Assembly (NCBI RefSeq): GCF_000527175.1
Contig: NZ_AZUR01000001.1
Coordinates: 779,011-843,010, forward strand
Direction: 5' to 3'
DNA length: 64,000 nt
DNA from: Pseudogulbenkiania sp. MAI-1
Lineage (GTDB): Bacteria; Pseudomonadota; Gammaproteobacteria; Burkholderiales; Chromobacteriaceae
The first letter of the stretch is position 1. Each line of letters starts with the position of its first letter. The notes beneath the pieces were generated by a model. The model saw only the letters and a program-made list of their open reading frames with translations, was not told where the DNA came from and ran no database searches. Position numbers and translations under genes: made by a program. Positions 36,251-44,941 of this stretch are shown one piece after another.

Positions 36251-36362
36251 GTGTGCCGCTCGGTGATTTTTGTTCGTATTGGGAGTGGGTTCCCCAGCTG
36301 GGGCCAGCTGCCGGATCGAGGAGGCGAACTCACCCCGACAGCATACACGATGGCCGGCGACA

Positions 36363-36390
36363 CTTGAAATAGCGCCGTCTGCCTCTACTT
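36363..36390 (+). promoter_or_regulatory. heat-shock (sigma-32-like) promoter of htpG
   Basis: CTTGAAA (36363-36369), 12 nt, CCTCTACTT (36382-36390), about 36 nt before the htpG ATG. Same layout as the grpE and dnaK promoters. Confidence 0.7.
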
Positions 36391-36425
36391 CCCCCTCATT
36401 CCGTCAACAACCTTGAAATGACACC

Positions 36426-38330
36426 ATGAGCGCACAGAAAGAAACCCTGGGCTTTCAGACCGAAGTCAAACAGCTTCTGCACCTGATGATCCATTCCTTG
36501 TACTCGAACAAGGAAATCTTCCTGCGTGAACTCATCTCCAACGCCTCCGACGCGTCCGACAAGCTGCGCTTCGAGGCGATCGCCAAGCCGGAGCTGTTGG
36601 AAGATGACGCCGAGCTGAAAATCCGTGTGAGCCTGGACAAGGCCGCGCGTACCGTCACCATCACCGACAACGGCATCGGCATGAGCCGGGCCGAGGTGGT
36701 CGAGCACATCGGCACCATCGCCAAGTCCGGCACCAAGGCCTTCTTCGAGTCGCTGACCGGCGACGCCAAGAAGGACGCCAACCTGATCGGCCAGTTCGGC
36801 GTCGGCTTCTACTCCGCCTTCATCGTCGCCGACAAGGTGACGCTGACCACGCGCCGCGCCGGCACGCCGGCTGGCGAGGCGGTGCGCTGGGAGTCGGAGG
36901 GGCACGGCGAGTACACGCTGGAGCCGGTGGAGAAGGCGACGCGCGGTACCGAGATCGTGCTGCACCTGAAGGAGGGCGAGGACGAGTTCCTCAACGACTG
37001 GTCGATCAAGCGCATCGTGCGCACCTACTCCGACCACATCTCGATCCCGATCCAGATGAAGAAGGGGTCCACGTTCGACGAGGACGGCAAGGAAGTGGTG
37101 TCGGACGAGTGGGAAAACGTCAACGCCGCTTCGGCGCTGTGGACCCGTTCCAAGAGCGACATCAGCGACGAGCAGTACCGCGAGTTCTACAAGCACACCG
37201 CGCACGACTTCGGCGAGCCGCTGGCGTGGAGCCACGCCCGCGTCGAGGGCCGCCAGGAATACACCGAGCTGCTGTACATCCCGTCGCGCGCGCCGTTCGA
37301 CCTGTACGACCGCGAGCGCAAGCAGGGCGTCAAGCTGTACGTGCGCCGCGTGTTTATCATGGAGGACACCGAGAAGCTGATGCCGCATTACCTGCGTTTC
37401 GTGCGCGGGGTGATCGACAGCAACGACTTGCCGTTGAACGTATCGCGTGAAATCCTGCAGCAGAGCAAGGACATCGATGCCATCCGCGCCGGCTGCGTGA
37501 AGAAGGTGCTGGCGCTGCTGGAAGACCTCGCCGCCAACGACGCCGAGAAGTACGCCACGTTTTGGCAGGAGTTCGGCCAGGTGCTGAAGGAAGGCGTCGG
37601 CGAGGACTTCGCCAACAAGGAGCGCATCGCCAAGCTGCTGCGCTTCACGACCACCGCGAGCGAGGGCGACACGCCGACCGTGTCCTTGACCGACTACGTG
37701 GCACGCATGAAGGAAGGTCAGGAGAAGATCTACTTCATCACCGCCGAGACCTTGGCCGCCGCTAGGAACAGTCCGCACCTGGAAGTGTTCAAGAAGAAGG
37801 GTGTCGAGGTGCTGCTCTTGACCGACCGCGTCGACGAGTGGGTGACCGCTTCGCTGCACGAATTCGACGGCAAGCCACTGCAGTCGGTGGCCAAGGGCGC
37901 GCTCGATCTGGGCAAGCTCGAGGACGAGCAGGACAAGGCGGCGCAGCAGCAGGCCGAAGAGGCTGCCAAGCCGGTGGTGGAGCGCATCAAGAGCGTGCTG
38001 GCCGAGCGGGTGCAGGACGTGCGCGCGACCGCCCGCCTGACCGACAGCCCGGCCTGCCTGGTGGTGGGCGAGCATGACATGAGCACGCACCTCGAGCGCC
38101 TGCTCAAGGCCGCGGGGCAGAACGTGCCGCAGGCCGCCAAGCCGACGCTGGAGATCAATCCGGAGCATGTGCTGGTGAAGCGTCTGGCCGAGGAGCAGGA
38201 CGAGGCGCGCGCCAGCGACCTCGCCCAGGTGCTGTACGACCAGGCCTTGCTGGCCGAAGGCGGCAAGCTGGAGGACCCGGCGAGCTTCGTCAAGCGCATC
38301 AACAAGCTGCTGCTGGAACTGTCGGCATAA
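36426..38330 (+). CDS. htpG: molecular chaperone HtpG (Hsp90)
   Basis: 634 aa. The N-terminal GHKL ATPase has ELISNASDASDK, DNGIGM and GQFGVGFYSAF. The middle domain includes the catalytic Arg region NVSREILQQSKD, and a C-terminal dimerisation domain follows. It acts as a cytosolic dimer late in protein folding, with DnaK. No MEEVD tail, as usual in bacteria. Monocistronic with its own promoter and terminator. Confidence 0.98.
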   Translation: MSAQKETLGFQTEVKQLLHLMIHSLYSNKEIFLRELISNASDASDKLRFEAIAKPELLEDDAELKIRVSLDKAARTVTITDNGIGMSRAEVVEHIGTIAKSGTKAFFESLTGDAKKDANLIGQFGVGFYSAFIVADKVTLTTRRAGTPAGEAVRWESEGHGEYTLEPVEKATRGTEIVLHLKEGEDEFLNDWSIKRIVRTYSDHISIPIQMKKGSTFDEDGKEVVSDEWENVNAASALWTRSKSDISDEQYREFYKHTAHDFGEPLAWSHARVEGRQEYTELLYIPSRAPFDLYDRERKQGVKLYVRRVFIMEDTEKLMPHYLRFVRGVIDSNDLPLNVSREILQQSKDIDAIRAGCVKKVLALLEDLAANDAEKYATFWQEFGQVLKEGVGEDFANKERIAKLLRFTTTASEGDTPTVSLTDYVARMKEGQEKIYFITAETLAAARNSPHLEVFKKKGVEVLLLTDRVDEWVTASLHEFDGKPLQSVAKGALDLGKLEDEQDKAAQQQAEEAAKPVVERIKSVLAERVQDVRATARLTDSPACLVVGEHDMSTHLERLLKAAGQNVPQAAKPTLEINPEHVLVKRLAEEQDEARASDLAQVLYDQALLAEGGKLEDPASFVKRINKLLLELSA

Positions 38331-38369
38331 GCCGTCCGCTTCGGCCATGGTTGGCTGAAGGTATCTTCG

Positions 38370-38405
38370 AAACCGTCCTGCCCGCGAGGGTCGGACGGTT
38401 TTTTT
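38370..38405 (+). terminator. terminator of htpG
   Basis: AAACCGTCC / GGACGGTTT followed by a T-run. Confidence 0.9.
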
Positions 38406-38528
38406 GCGTCGGTGCTGGCAACGTGCGTGAGAGTGGGCTATTAAAGAGGGCGGCCGAGGGCTTCGCGGCGAGGCGGAAGGCCTGGCGGCGTTGCGATGGG
38501 CGGAGCAGGGGAAGGCCGAGGAGGTGCC

Positions 38529-38882
38529 ATGCCGGAACTGGTTTCCAAATACCCCGAAGTGACGCAGCAGGTGCTGAAGAGCGCCGGTGCGGTGTGTGGG
38601 GAGGGGGTGGCGGCGAAGATTCTGACGCGCTGTCCCGCCGAGCGCTTCTGTAGCCTGCCCGGCGGCGAGTTCTGTGTTTACGGGCTCGATGGGCTCTCGC
38701 GCATGACGCAGATCTCGGCGCGGGAATGGGAGAAGGCGGCCTGCCCGGGCGGTTCATCGTCGGCCGGATGGGGCTTCGGGGCCGGTGCCGAGTGGGCGGC
38801 ATGGGGGGCGGTGTTCGTCGCCGGCCTGGTGCTGGGACGGTTCTGGCGCCGCCTCGGGGCCGGCTCTCGCCAAGGCCGGTAA
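38529..38882 (+). CDS. small cysteine-containing protein with a C-terminal membrane helix, function unknown
   Basis: 117 aa with a strong ribosome site (GAGGAGGTGCC before ATG). The first ~70 residues are soluble and hold four Cys spaced as VCGEG, LTRCPAERFC and GEFCVYG. A Gly/Ala-rich linker follows, then one hydrophobic helix (~93-108) ending WRRLGAGSRQGR. The positive tail suggests a tail-anchored protein with its N-terminus in the cytoplasm or, if inverted, a periplasmic Cys-rich domain. I do not recognise a family. It lies 38 nt before the DUF2784 gene, probably in one operon. Confidence 0.65.
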   Translation: MPELVSKYPEVTQQVLKSAGAVCGEGVAAKILTRCPAERFCSLPGGEFCVYGLDGLSRMTQISAREWEKAACPGGSSSAGWGFGAGAEWAAWGAVFVAGLVLGRFWRRLGAGSRQGR

Positions 38883-38920
38883 GCCGTTCCGGTCTGCTCC
38901 TGCCGTGGGAGGATGTGCGC

Positions 38921-39304
38921 ATGATCTATCGCCTGCTGGCCGATGCCGTGGTGCTGCTTCACTTGTCGTTCATCGTTTTCGTGCTGCTGGGCGGCTTGCT
39001 GGCCTTGTGGCGGAGATGGTGGGCATGGTGGCATCTACCCGCCGTCGGCTGGGGCTTTGCGGTGGAGGTGGGGGGATGGGTCTGCCCGCTGACGCCGCTG
39101 GAAAACTGGCTGCGTGAGCTGGGTGGGGCGGCTGGTTATCATGGCGGCTTTGTCGAGAACTACCTCGTGCCGCTGATCTATCCGGAGGCCTTGAACCGGG
39201 ATATCCAGCTGGTGCTGGGGGGGCTGGTCGTGGCCGTCAACCTGGCGGTGTACGGCTACGTGATCCATCGCTGGCGCAAGGGCCGGAACAGAGGGGCCGG
39301 GTGA
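38921..39304 (+). CDS. DUF2784 membrane protein
   Basis: 127 aa with three or four TM helices. It starts MIYRLLADAVVLLHLSFIVF after GGGAGG. The family pattern is visible: WW..WHLPAVGWG, CPLTPLENWLR and GFVENYLVPLIYP. No function is known for DUF2784 proteins. It sits between the Cys-containing small protein and trxC. Confidence 0.85.
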   Translation: MIYRLLADAVVLLHLSFIVFVLLGGLLALWRRWWAWWHLPAVGWGFAVEVGGWVCPLTPLENWLRELGGAAGYHGGFVENYLVPLIYPEALNRDIQLVLGGLVVAVNLAVYGYVIHRWRKGRNRGAG

Positions 39305-39407
39305 GCGGGTGGCGGTGCTTGAGCCTACCTCGCGCCGGGTTCGATCTGCGCCGGCCTGCGGTGCCGGGATCGGGCTGTGGGCATCGCCGATCGGAAAGGA
39401 ACGTTTC

Positions 39408-39851
39408 ATGCAATTGGTTTGTCCCGCCTGCGGCGTGCGCAACCGTGTGCCCGAGGAGCGTCTGCACGAGTCGCCCAAGTGCGGCAAGTGCGCGACTTCA
39501 CTGCTCGCCGCCGCCCCGGTGGCCTTGTCTGACGCCGCCTTGCCGGGCTTTCTCGCCGGCACCGAGTTGCCGGTGCTGGTGGATTTCTGGGCCGGTTGGT
39601 GCGGGCCGTGCCAGATGATGGCGCCGCAGTTCGCCGCCGCGGCCAAGACACGTCCGGCGATGCGCTTCGTGAAGGTGGATACCGAGCAGGCTCCGCTGGT
39701 GTCGCGGCAATATCAGATCCGCAGTATCCCGACCCTGATCCTGTTCTGGCAGGGGCGCGAGCTGGCGCGTCATAGCGGCGTGCTGCAGGCGACCGAGCTG
39801 CTGCAATGGGCCGAGCGGCAGCTCAGCGCAGCGGGCTGTCCGCTGCGCTGA
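39408..39851 (+). CDS. trxC: thioredoxin 2 (TrxC)
   Basis: 147 aa. The N-terminal zinc ribbon has CPAC (Cys5, Cys8) and CGKC (Cys25, Cys28). A thioredoxin fold with active site WCGPC (Cys65, Cys68) and cis-Pro in RSIPTLIL follows. It is a cytoplasmic disulfide reductase; TrxC types are often induced by oxidative stress. The start follows AAAGGA. The zinc ribbon separates it from TrxA. Confidence 0.95.
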   Translation: MQLVCPACGVRNRVPEERLHESPKCGKCATSLLAAAPVALSDAALPGFLAGTELPVLVDFWAGWCGPCQMMAPQFAAAAKTRPAMRFVKVDTEQAPLVSRQYQIRSIPTLILFWQGRELARHSGVLQATELLQWAERQLSAAGCPLR

Positions 39852-39937
39852 GGCAAGCGGAGGGGCCGCGCTGGTGTTCCGGCCGGGCCCCGCGTACACT
39901 CGGCCGGCTCCGTTACTTTTGTCCCTGCCGCCATCCC

Positions 39938-40585
39938 ATGATTCCAGAACAACACTTCTCCAAGGACGATATCCGGACCCTGCCACCCTACCCGGGGCTG
40001 GCGCTCAAGGCCGTCAGCGTGGTGACGAACGAGGCGGAGATGGAGGCCGCGTATCGCCAGTTGAGCGTGTGCCGCGTGCTGGGCTTCGATACCGAGTCCC
40101 GCCCGACCTTCCTCAAGGGCGAGGTATCGAGCGGGCCGCACCTGATTCAGCTGGCCACCGCCGGCCACGCCTATCTGTTCCCGGTGGAGCGGCTGGGCGA
40201 TCTGGCACGGCTGCGGGATATTCTGGAGTCGCCGGCGATCCGCAAGGTCGGCTTCGAACTCGGGTCGGACGTGCAGCGTCTCAAGGCCAAGCTGGGCATC
40301 GAGTGCGCCGGGCTGGTGGACATCGGGCGTTTGTTCCGCCAGCCGGGCGACCGCCATACCGTGGGTGCGGTCCAGGCGGTGGCGCGGCTGTTCGGGCAGC
40401 AGTTCCGCAAGTCGAAGCGCCAGTCGACCTCGAACTGGGCGAGCCCGGTGCTGAGCGAGGCGCAGCGGGTGTACGCCGGCAACGATGCCTACGTCGCCTT
40501 GCAGGTATTCCACGAGCTGGAGCGGCTGGGGCGGGCTGATGCCGGGCTGGGGCACGCGGGTTCAGGCAACAAAAAACCGGGGTGA
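39938..40585 (+). CDS. 3'-5' exonuclease, DEDDy type (RNase D/WRN-like)
   Basis: 215 aa single-domain nuclease. Exo I is GFDTESRP (Asp and Glu), Exo II lies in KVGFELGSDVQRLK, and Exo III is YAGNDAYVAL (Tyr-X3-Asp), so all four acidic residues plus Tyr are present. There is no HRDC domain, so it is not RNase D itself. The substrate could be DNA or structured RNA. The start MIPEQHFSKDDI has a poor ribosome site. Confidence 0.82.
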   Translation: MIPEQHFSKDDIRTLPPYPGLALKAVSVVTNEAEMEAAYRQLSVCRVLGFDTESRPTFLKGEVSSGPHLIQLATAGHAYLFPVERLGDLARLRDILESPAIRKVGFELGSDVQRLKAKLGIECAGLVDIGRLFRQPGDRHTVGAVQAVARLFGQQFRKSKRQSTSNWASPVLSEAQRVYAGNDAYVALQVFHELERLGRADAGLGHAGSGNKKPG

Positions 40586-40597
40586 CTGTCCCGGTTC
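40569..40597 (-). terminator. terminator of the GST gene
   Basis: On the minus strand AACCGGG / CCCCGGTT is followed by a T-run. It overlaps the end of the convergent exonuclease gene. Confidence 0.75.
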
Positions 40598-40623
40598 GTG
40601 TGGGGGGAGCGCGGCGGTCCGGT

Positions 40624-41235
40624 TCAGGCCGTCGGTGGCGCGGTATCGATGAACGATTGCCGTGCCGTGAGCCGCTGGTAATAGTCGGCGAGATGGGGGG
40701 CACTGGCGCGCCAGTCCAGTTGTGCGAAGCGGAAATCCAGATAGCCCAGGCAGCTGCCGACCGCGATGTCGGCCAGGCTGTAGCCTTCGCCGTTGCACCA
40801 GGGCCGCTCGCCCAGATCATGCTCCAGCGCCGCCAGGCCGCGCTCGACCTTTTGTTGTTGATGCGCGATCCATTCCTCGCTCTGCTTTTCCGGTGGGCGG
40901 CGCCGTTCCATCACGATGGCGACGGCGGCATCACAGATGCCGTCGGCCAGCGCTTCCCAGCGTCGGGTGGCGATGAACGAGCGGTTGTCCTGCGGCAAGA
41001 GCCGCGACACCGGCGAGATGTTGTCGAGGTATTCCACGATCACCCGCGAGTCGTACAGAGTGCTGCCGTCGTCCAGTTCCAGCACCGGCACCTTGCCGAG
41101 CGGGTTGTAGCGGGCGACCTGCGAATCGGCCTCCCAGGGCTGGTCGATCTGGATCGGGCAGTCGATTTTCTTCTCGGCGAGCACGATCCGCACTTTGCGG
41201 GCGTAGGGGCTGGTCAGTGACGCTATCAGTTTCAT
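40624..41235 (-). CDS. glutathione S-transferase family protein (YibF-like)
   Basis: 203 aa. The thioredoxin-like N-terminal domain starts MKLIASLTSPYARKVRIVL, with Ser8/Ser-Pro in the activating position and the cis-Pro segment GKVPVLELDDG. The C-terminal helical domain has YSLADIAVGSCLGYLDFR. It resembles E. coli YibF. The substrate is unknown. Monocistronic. Confidence 0.87.
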   Translation of the reverse strand: MKLIASLTSPYARKVRIVLAEKKIDCPIQIDQPWEADSQVARYNPLGKVPVLELDDGSTLYDSRVIVEYLDNISPVSRLLPQDNRSFIATRRWEALADGICDAAVAIVMERRRPPEKQSEEWIAHQQQKVERGLAALEHDLGERPWCNGEGYSLADIAVGSCLGYLDFRFAQLDWRASAPHLADYYQRLTARQSFIDTAPPTA

Positions 41236-41266
41236 GGCGTGAACAGAGTGCTTGGTCGTGGGGAGG

Positions 41267-41306
41267 GGCCGGTCGGCACGGACCGGCCGGTAAGCCAGCT
41301 TACTTT
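41267..41306 (-). terminator. hairpins after the SIMPL gene
   Basis: GGCCGGTC / GACCGGCC (41267-41288) and GTAAG / CTTAC (to 41306) fill the gap behind the SIMPL gene. No strong T-run on the minus strand. Confidence 0.45.
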
Positions 41307-41335
41307 AACGTATCGGCGTGCCGCCTCAAAGCGCT

Positions 41336-42043
41336 TTAGCGCAGTTCCAGCTGGCCGTTGACCTGCAATTGCAGCTGGCTGCGTCCGGGCTGCCATTCGG
41401 CCGGGGCGACTTCGGCATCGGCGGCCATCGCCAGCGTCTTGCCGCGCATCAGGAGCGGCACCGGCGGCGGTGCCTGGTTGCCGATGGTGAGCTGGCGCAT
41501 GTTCAGCGTGCTCTTGCCCAGCGCCTTGGAGGCGATCTGGGCCTGCTCCATCAAGGCGGCGATGGCTTCCGGGATCATGGCCTTTTCGGCGATGCGGCGG
41601 GCGTCGTCGGAGACGACGAACTGCACGCCTTCCAGCAACAGGTAACCCTGCAGCTTGGCGATCAGTTCGCTGCCTTGCGCCATGTCGCGGGTTTTCAGCT
41701 TCAGTTCGGCGCGGCCTTGCCAGCCGTCGATCTTGCCGCTCTTGTTGTAGGCGGGCCAGCTGTTGTAGCTGCCGCTGCTGACCTCGACGTTCTTGTAGGC
41801 GCGCGCGTCACTCTGGGCGCGGTTGATCAGCTGGTTGAGGCGATTGGCCAGTTGGGCCGGCTGCGGCTGGCGGTCCTGCACGTACAGCGTGGCGATCATC
41901 TGGTCGTTGGCGATTTCGCGCTGGGCGCTGGCCGACAGGTTCAGCATGGTGGCGGCGGGGTCGGCCGGTTCGGCGGCCGGCGCCAGCGGGGCCAGCAGGA
42001 ACAAGGGGGCGGCCAGGCTCAACAGGGTGGTCAGGCGGGTCAT
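41336..42043 (-). CDS. SIMPL (DUF541) domain periplasmic protein
   Basis: 235 aa. The signal peptide ends LAPAAEPAD. The SIMPL domain covers the rest, with LNLSASAQREIANDQMIATLYV at its start and the typical NRAQ...YKNVEVSSGSYNSWP. SIMPL proteins (for example E. coli YggE) are periplasmic and linked to oxidative stress, but their chemistry is unknown. The start is the ATG after AGGAGCCCCC. Confidence 0.85.
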   Translation of the reverse strand: MTRLTTLLSLAAPLFLLAPLAPAAEPADPAATMLNLSASAQREIANDQMIATLYVQDRQPQPAQLANRLNQLINRAQSDARAYKNVEVSSGSYNSWPAYNKSGKIDGWQGRAELKLKTRDMAQGSELIAKLQGYLLLEGVQFVVSDDARRIAEKAMIPEAIAALMEQAQIASKALGKSTLNMRQLTIGNQAPPPVPLLMRGKTLAMAADAEVAPAEWQPGRSQLQLQVNGQLELR

Positions 42044-42157
42044 GGGGGCTCCTGTCGCAAGGAAATGGGTGATGACAGTATGGCGCAGAAGCGGCCGCTG
42101 TCGTGACAAGAGACTATGACGATGGTCGGCGCGATGAGTTCAGCACCACACCCAAAG

Positions 42158-42187
42158 CTTCGGCCAACCTGTCATGGTTGGCCGAAG
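42158..42187 (-). terminator. terminator hairpin of the ABC importer operon
   Basis: CTTCGGCCAACC / GGTTGGCCGAAG form a perfect 12-bp stem with a 6-nt loop, 18 nt past the ATPase stop. The T-run is short. Confidence 0.7.
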
Positions 42188-42205
42188 GGGGAGGGTGGGA
42201 CGCGC

Positions 42206-43000
42206 TCAGCCCAGCAGCAGCGCGTCATCCGCCAGCTTCTCGCCGCGGCTCTTCTCGAACATCGCCAGCAGGTCGGGCACGTCGAGGCGGCGGCGTTCGT
42301 CACCGGCCACGTCGAGGATTACCCGGCCCTGATGCAGCATCACGGTGCGGTCGCCGTGGTCGAGCGCCTGGCGCATCGAGTGTGTCACCATCATCGCGGT
42401 CAGGCCGCTGTCGCGCACGATCTTGTCGGTCAGTTCCAGCACGAAGGCGGCGGTCTTGGGGTCGAGCGCGGCGGTGTGTTCGTCGAGCAACAGGATTTGC
42501 GACGGACGCAAGGAGGCCATCAGCAGGCTGACCGCCTGGCGTTGGCCGCCGGAGAGCAGGCCCATGCGGTCGGACAGGCGGTTTTCCAGTCCCAGCTTGA
42601 GCGTGGCCAGCCGTTCGCGGAACTCGGCGCGCAGCTTGGCGTTGAGCGCGCCCCTCAGGCCGCGCCGCTCGCCGCGTTGCCACGCCAGCGCCAGGTTCTC
42701 CTCGATGCTCAGCGCCTCGCAGGTGCCGGCCATCGGGTCCTGGAATACGCGTGCCACCAGCCCGGCGCGCTGCCAGGCGTTGAGACGGGTGACGTCGCGC
42801 CCGGCGATCTCGATGCTGCCCTGATCGACGATCAGGTCGCCGCTGATGGCGTTGAGGAAGGTCGACTTGCCGGCGCCGTTGGAGCCGATCACGGTGACGA
42901 ACTGGCCCTGTGGGATGTCGAGCGAGGTCCCGCGCAGAGCCGGGTTCTCGATCGGGGTACCGGGGTTGAAGGTCTTGAACAGGCCCTTAGCGCGCATCAT
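42206..43000 (-). CDS. ABC transporter ATP-binding protein (TrpXYZ-like importer)
   Basis: 264 aa. Walker A is GSNGAGKST, the signature is LSGGQRQAV, and Walker B is ILLLDEHTAALD, with His in place of the usual Pro after Glu, common in this subfamily. It energises the permease coded just upstream, whose end it overlaps by 14 nt. The ATG after GGGGAG was chosen; a second ATG follows directly. Confidence 0.9.
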   Translation of the reverse strand: MMRAKGLFKTFNPGTPIENPALRGTSLDIPQGQFVTVIGSNGAGKSTFLNAISGDLIVDQGSIEIAGRDVTRLNAWQRAGLVARVFQDPMAGTCEALSIEENLALAWQRGERRGLRGALNAKLRAEFRERLATLKLGLENRLSDRMGLLSGGQRQAVSLLMASLRPSQILLLDEHTAALDPKTAAFVLELTDKIVRDSGLTAMMVTHSMRQALDHGDRTVMLHQGRVILDVAGDERRRLDVPDLLAMFEKSRGEKLADDALLLG

Positions 43001-43913
43001 GAGCAGTGCTCCCCTTGGTGGCGGCCGGCCGTTTGGCGGCGAATTTGCGTTTGAGCGAGGGCAGCACCAGCGCAAAGCCCACCAACAGCGCGGTGATCAG
43101 GTTGAGATCCTGCGCCTGCAGGCCGATGAAGTCGGCGTTCAGCGCCAGCGCGATGAACAGGCGATAGATCAGCGCACCCAGCACCACCGCCAGCGTGGCG
43201 ATCATCATGCCGCGCCCGGACAGCAGCGTTTCGCCGATGATCACGGCGGCGAGTCCGATGACGATGGTGCCGATGCCCATCGAGATGTCGGCGCCGCCCT
43301 GGGTCTGCACGTAGAGCGCGCCGGCCAGCGCCACCAGGGAGTTGGACAGCGCCATGCCTGCGAGCGTCAGGCGATCGGTGGAAATGCCCTGGGCGCGGGC
43401 CATGCGCGGGTTGGCGCCGGTGGCGCGCATGGCAAGACCGGTGTGCGAGGCGAAGAAGGCATCGAGGCCGAGCTTGGCGATCAGCACGATCGCCGCCAGC
43501 ACCAGCGGCTGCAGCAGGTATTGCTGCTCGGGTGCCTGATTTATGATGGGCGTGAACACGGTGTCGGCGCCGATCAGCGGCACGTTGGGCGCACCCATGA
43601 TGCGCAGGTTGATCGAGTAGAGCGCGATCATCACCAAGATGCTGGCCAACAGCTGCAGGATGTTGAGACGTACGTTGAGCCAGGCGGTGGTCAGGCCGGC
43701 CAGCGCGCCGGCGGCGGTGCCGGCCAGCGTGGCGAGCCACGGGTCGTGGCCGCCGGCGATCAGCGTTGCCGCCACTGCGCCGCCGAGCGGGAAGCTGCCG
43801 TCGGCGGTCAGGTCGGGAAAGTTCAGGATGCGGAAGGAGATCAGCACGCCCAGCGCCACCAGCGCGAAGATGAAGCCGATTTCCAGTGCGCCCATGAGGG
43901 CTATGGTCGACAT
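42987..43913 (-). CDS. ABC transporter permease (branched-chain/TrpY-like fold)
   Basis: 308 aa with about eight to nine TM helices, of the LivH-like permease superfamily (FRILNFPDLTADGSFPLGGAV, IGLAAVIIGETLL). It is the only permease in the operon, so it presumably works as a homodimer. Start MSTIALMGALEIG. It lies between the binding-protein gene and the ATPase gene. Confidence 0.9.
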   Translation of the reverse strand: MSTIALMGALEIGFIFALVALGVLISFRILNFPDLTADGSFPLGGAVAATLIAGGHDPWLATLAGTAAGALAGLTTAWLNVRLNILQLLASILVMIALYSINLRIMGAPNVPLIGADTVFTPIINQAPEQQYLLQPLVLAAIVLIAKLGLDAFFASHTGLAMRATGANPRMARAQGISTDRLTLAGMALSNSLVALAGALYVQTQGGADISMGIGTIVIGLAAVIIGETLLSGRGMMIATLAVVLGALIYRLFIALALNADFIGLQAQDLNLITALLVGFALVLPSLKRKFAAKRPAATKGSTAHDAR

Positions 43914-43972
43914 GATGGGAACCTCGAAATGCAAAAGCCCGGGCTCGTCAGGGCCCGGGCCGGAGTGAGGGT

Positions 43973-44941
43973 TTACTTGACGGTTTCCTTGGCGGACTTC
44001 AGCAGCTCAGGCGAGAGCGTCACACCCTGCTTGGCGGCGGCGCCGGGATTGAGCACCAGGTTCAGCGCGCTGCCGGTCTGCGGCGCGATGGCGCCCGGCT
44101 TTTCGCCCTTGAGGATGCGCACCACGATCTTGCCGGTCTGGCGGCCCATGTCGTAGTAGTTCATGCCGAGTGCCGCCACGGCACCGCGCTTGACGGTGTC
44201 GGTGTCGGCGGCCACCAGCGGCAGCTTGCCATCCACGGCCACCTTGTACAGCGCCTCGTAGGACGACACCACGTTGTTGTCGGTGGTGGTGTAGACCACG
44301 TCGGCCTTGCCGACCAGGCTCTTGGCGGCGGAGGCCACGTCGACGCTGCGCGGCGCGGCGGCTTCCACCAGCGTCATGCCCTGGCTCGCCAGCTCGGTCT
44401 TGAGCTCCTTGAGTACCGTCACCGAGTTCACTTCGCCCGGGCTGTACACCATGCCGACGCGCTTGGCGCCCGGCTTCACCTTCTTGATCAGCTCCACCTG
44501 CGGCTTGAGCGGGAGCATGTCGGAGACGCCGGTGACGTTGCCGCCGGAAGCCTTCCAGTCCTTCACCAGCTTGGCGGCGACCGGGTCGGTGACCGCGGTG
44601 AACACCACCGGGATGCTGCGCGTGCCGGCCACCACGGCCTGGGCGCTCGGCGTGGCGATGGCGACGATCACGTCGGGCTGGTCGCCGATGAACTTGCGGG
44701 CGATCTGGGCGGCGGTGGCGGCGTTGCCCTGCGCACTCTGGAACTGGTACTTGAGGTTCTGGCCGGCGGTGTAGCCGGCGGCCTTCAGCTCGTCCTCGAT
44801 GCCTTTGCGGGCAGCGTCCAGCGCCGGGTGCTCGACGATGGCGGTCACCGCCACCGATTTCATCCCGGCGGCGAACAGCGGGCTGGACAGGGCGGAAACG
44901 GCGGCGGCCAGCAGCAGGGTACGATGGGATAGGGACTTCAT
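43973..44941 (-). CDS. ABC transporter substrate-binding protein (DUF534/TrpX-like)
   Basis: 322 aa. The signal peptide ends LSSPLFAAG. The mature protein is a two-lobed binding protein of the family that includes streptococcal TrpX (VTAIVEHPALDAARKGI, YTTTDNNVVSSYEAL). Relatives take up tryptophan or other aromatic compounds, so an aromatic amino acid or related ligand is plausible but unproven. It is the first gene of a three-gene operon and has a good ribosome site (AAGGAGCC). Confidence 0.88.
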   Translation of the reverse strand: MKSLSHRTLLLAAAVSALSSPLFAAGMKSVAVTAIVEHPALDAARKGIEDELKAAGYTAGQNLKYQFQSAQGNAATAAQIARKFIGDQPDVIVAIATPSAQAVVAGTRSIPVVFTAVTDPVAAKLVKDWKASGGNVTGVSDMLPLKPQVELIKKVKPGAKRVGMVYSPGEVNSVTVLKELKTELASQGMTLVEAAAPRSVDVASAAKSLVGKADVVYTTTDNNVVSSYEALYKVAVDGKLPLVAADTDTVKRGAVAALGMNYYDMGRQTGKIVVRILKGEKPGAIAPQTGSALNLVLNPGAAAKQGVTLSPELLKSAKETVK

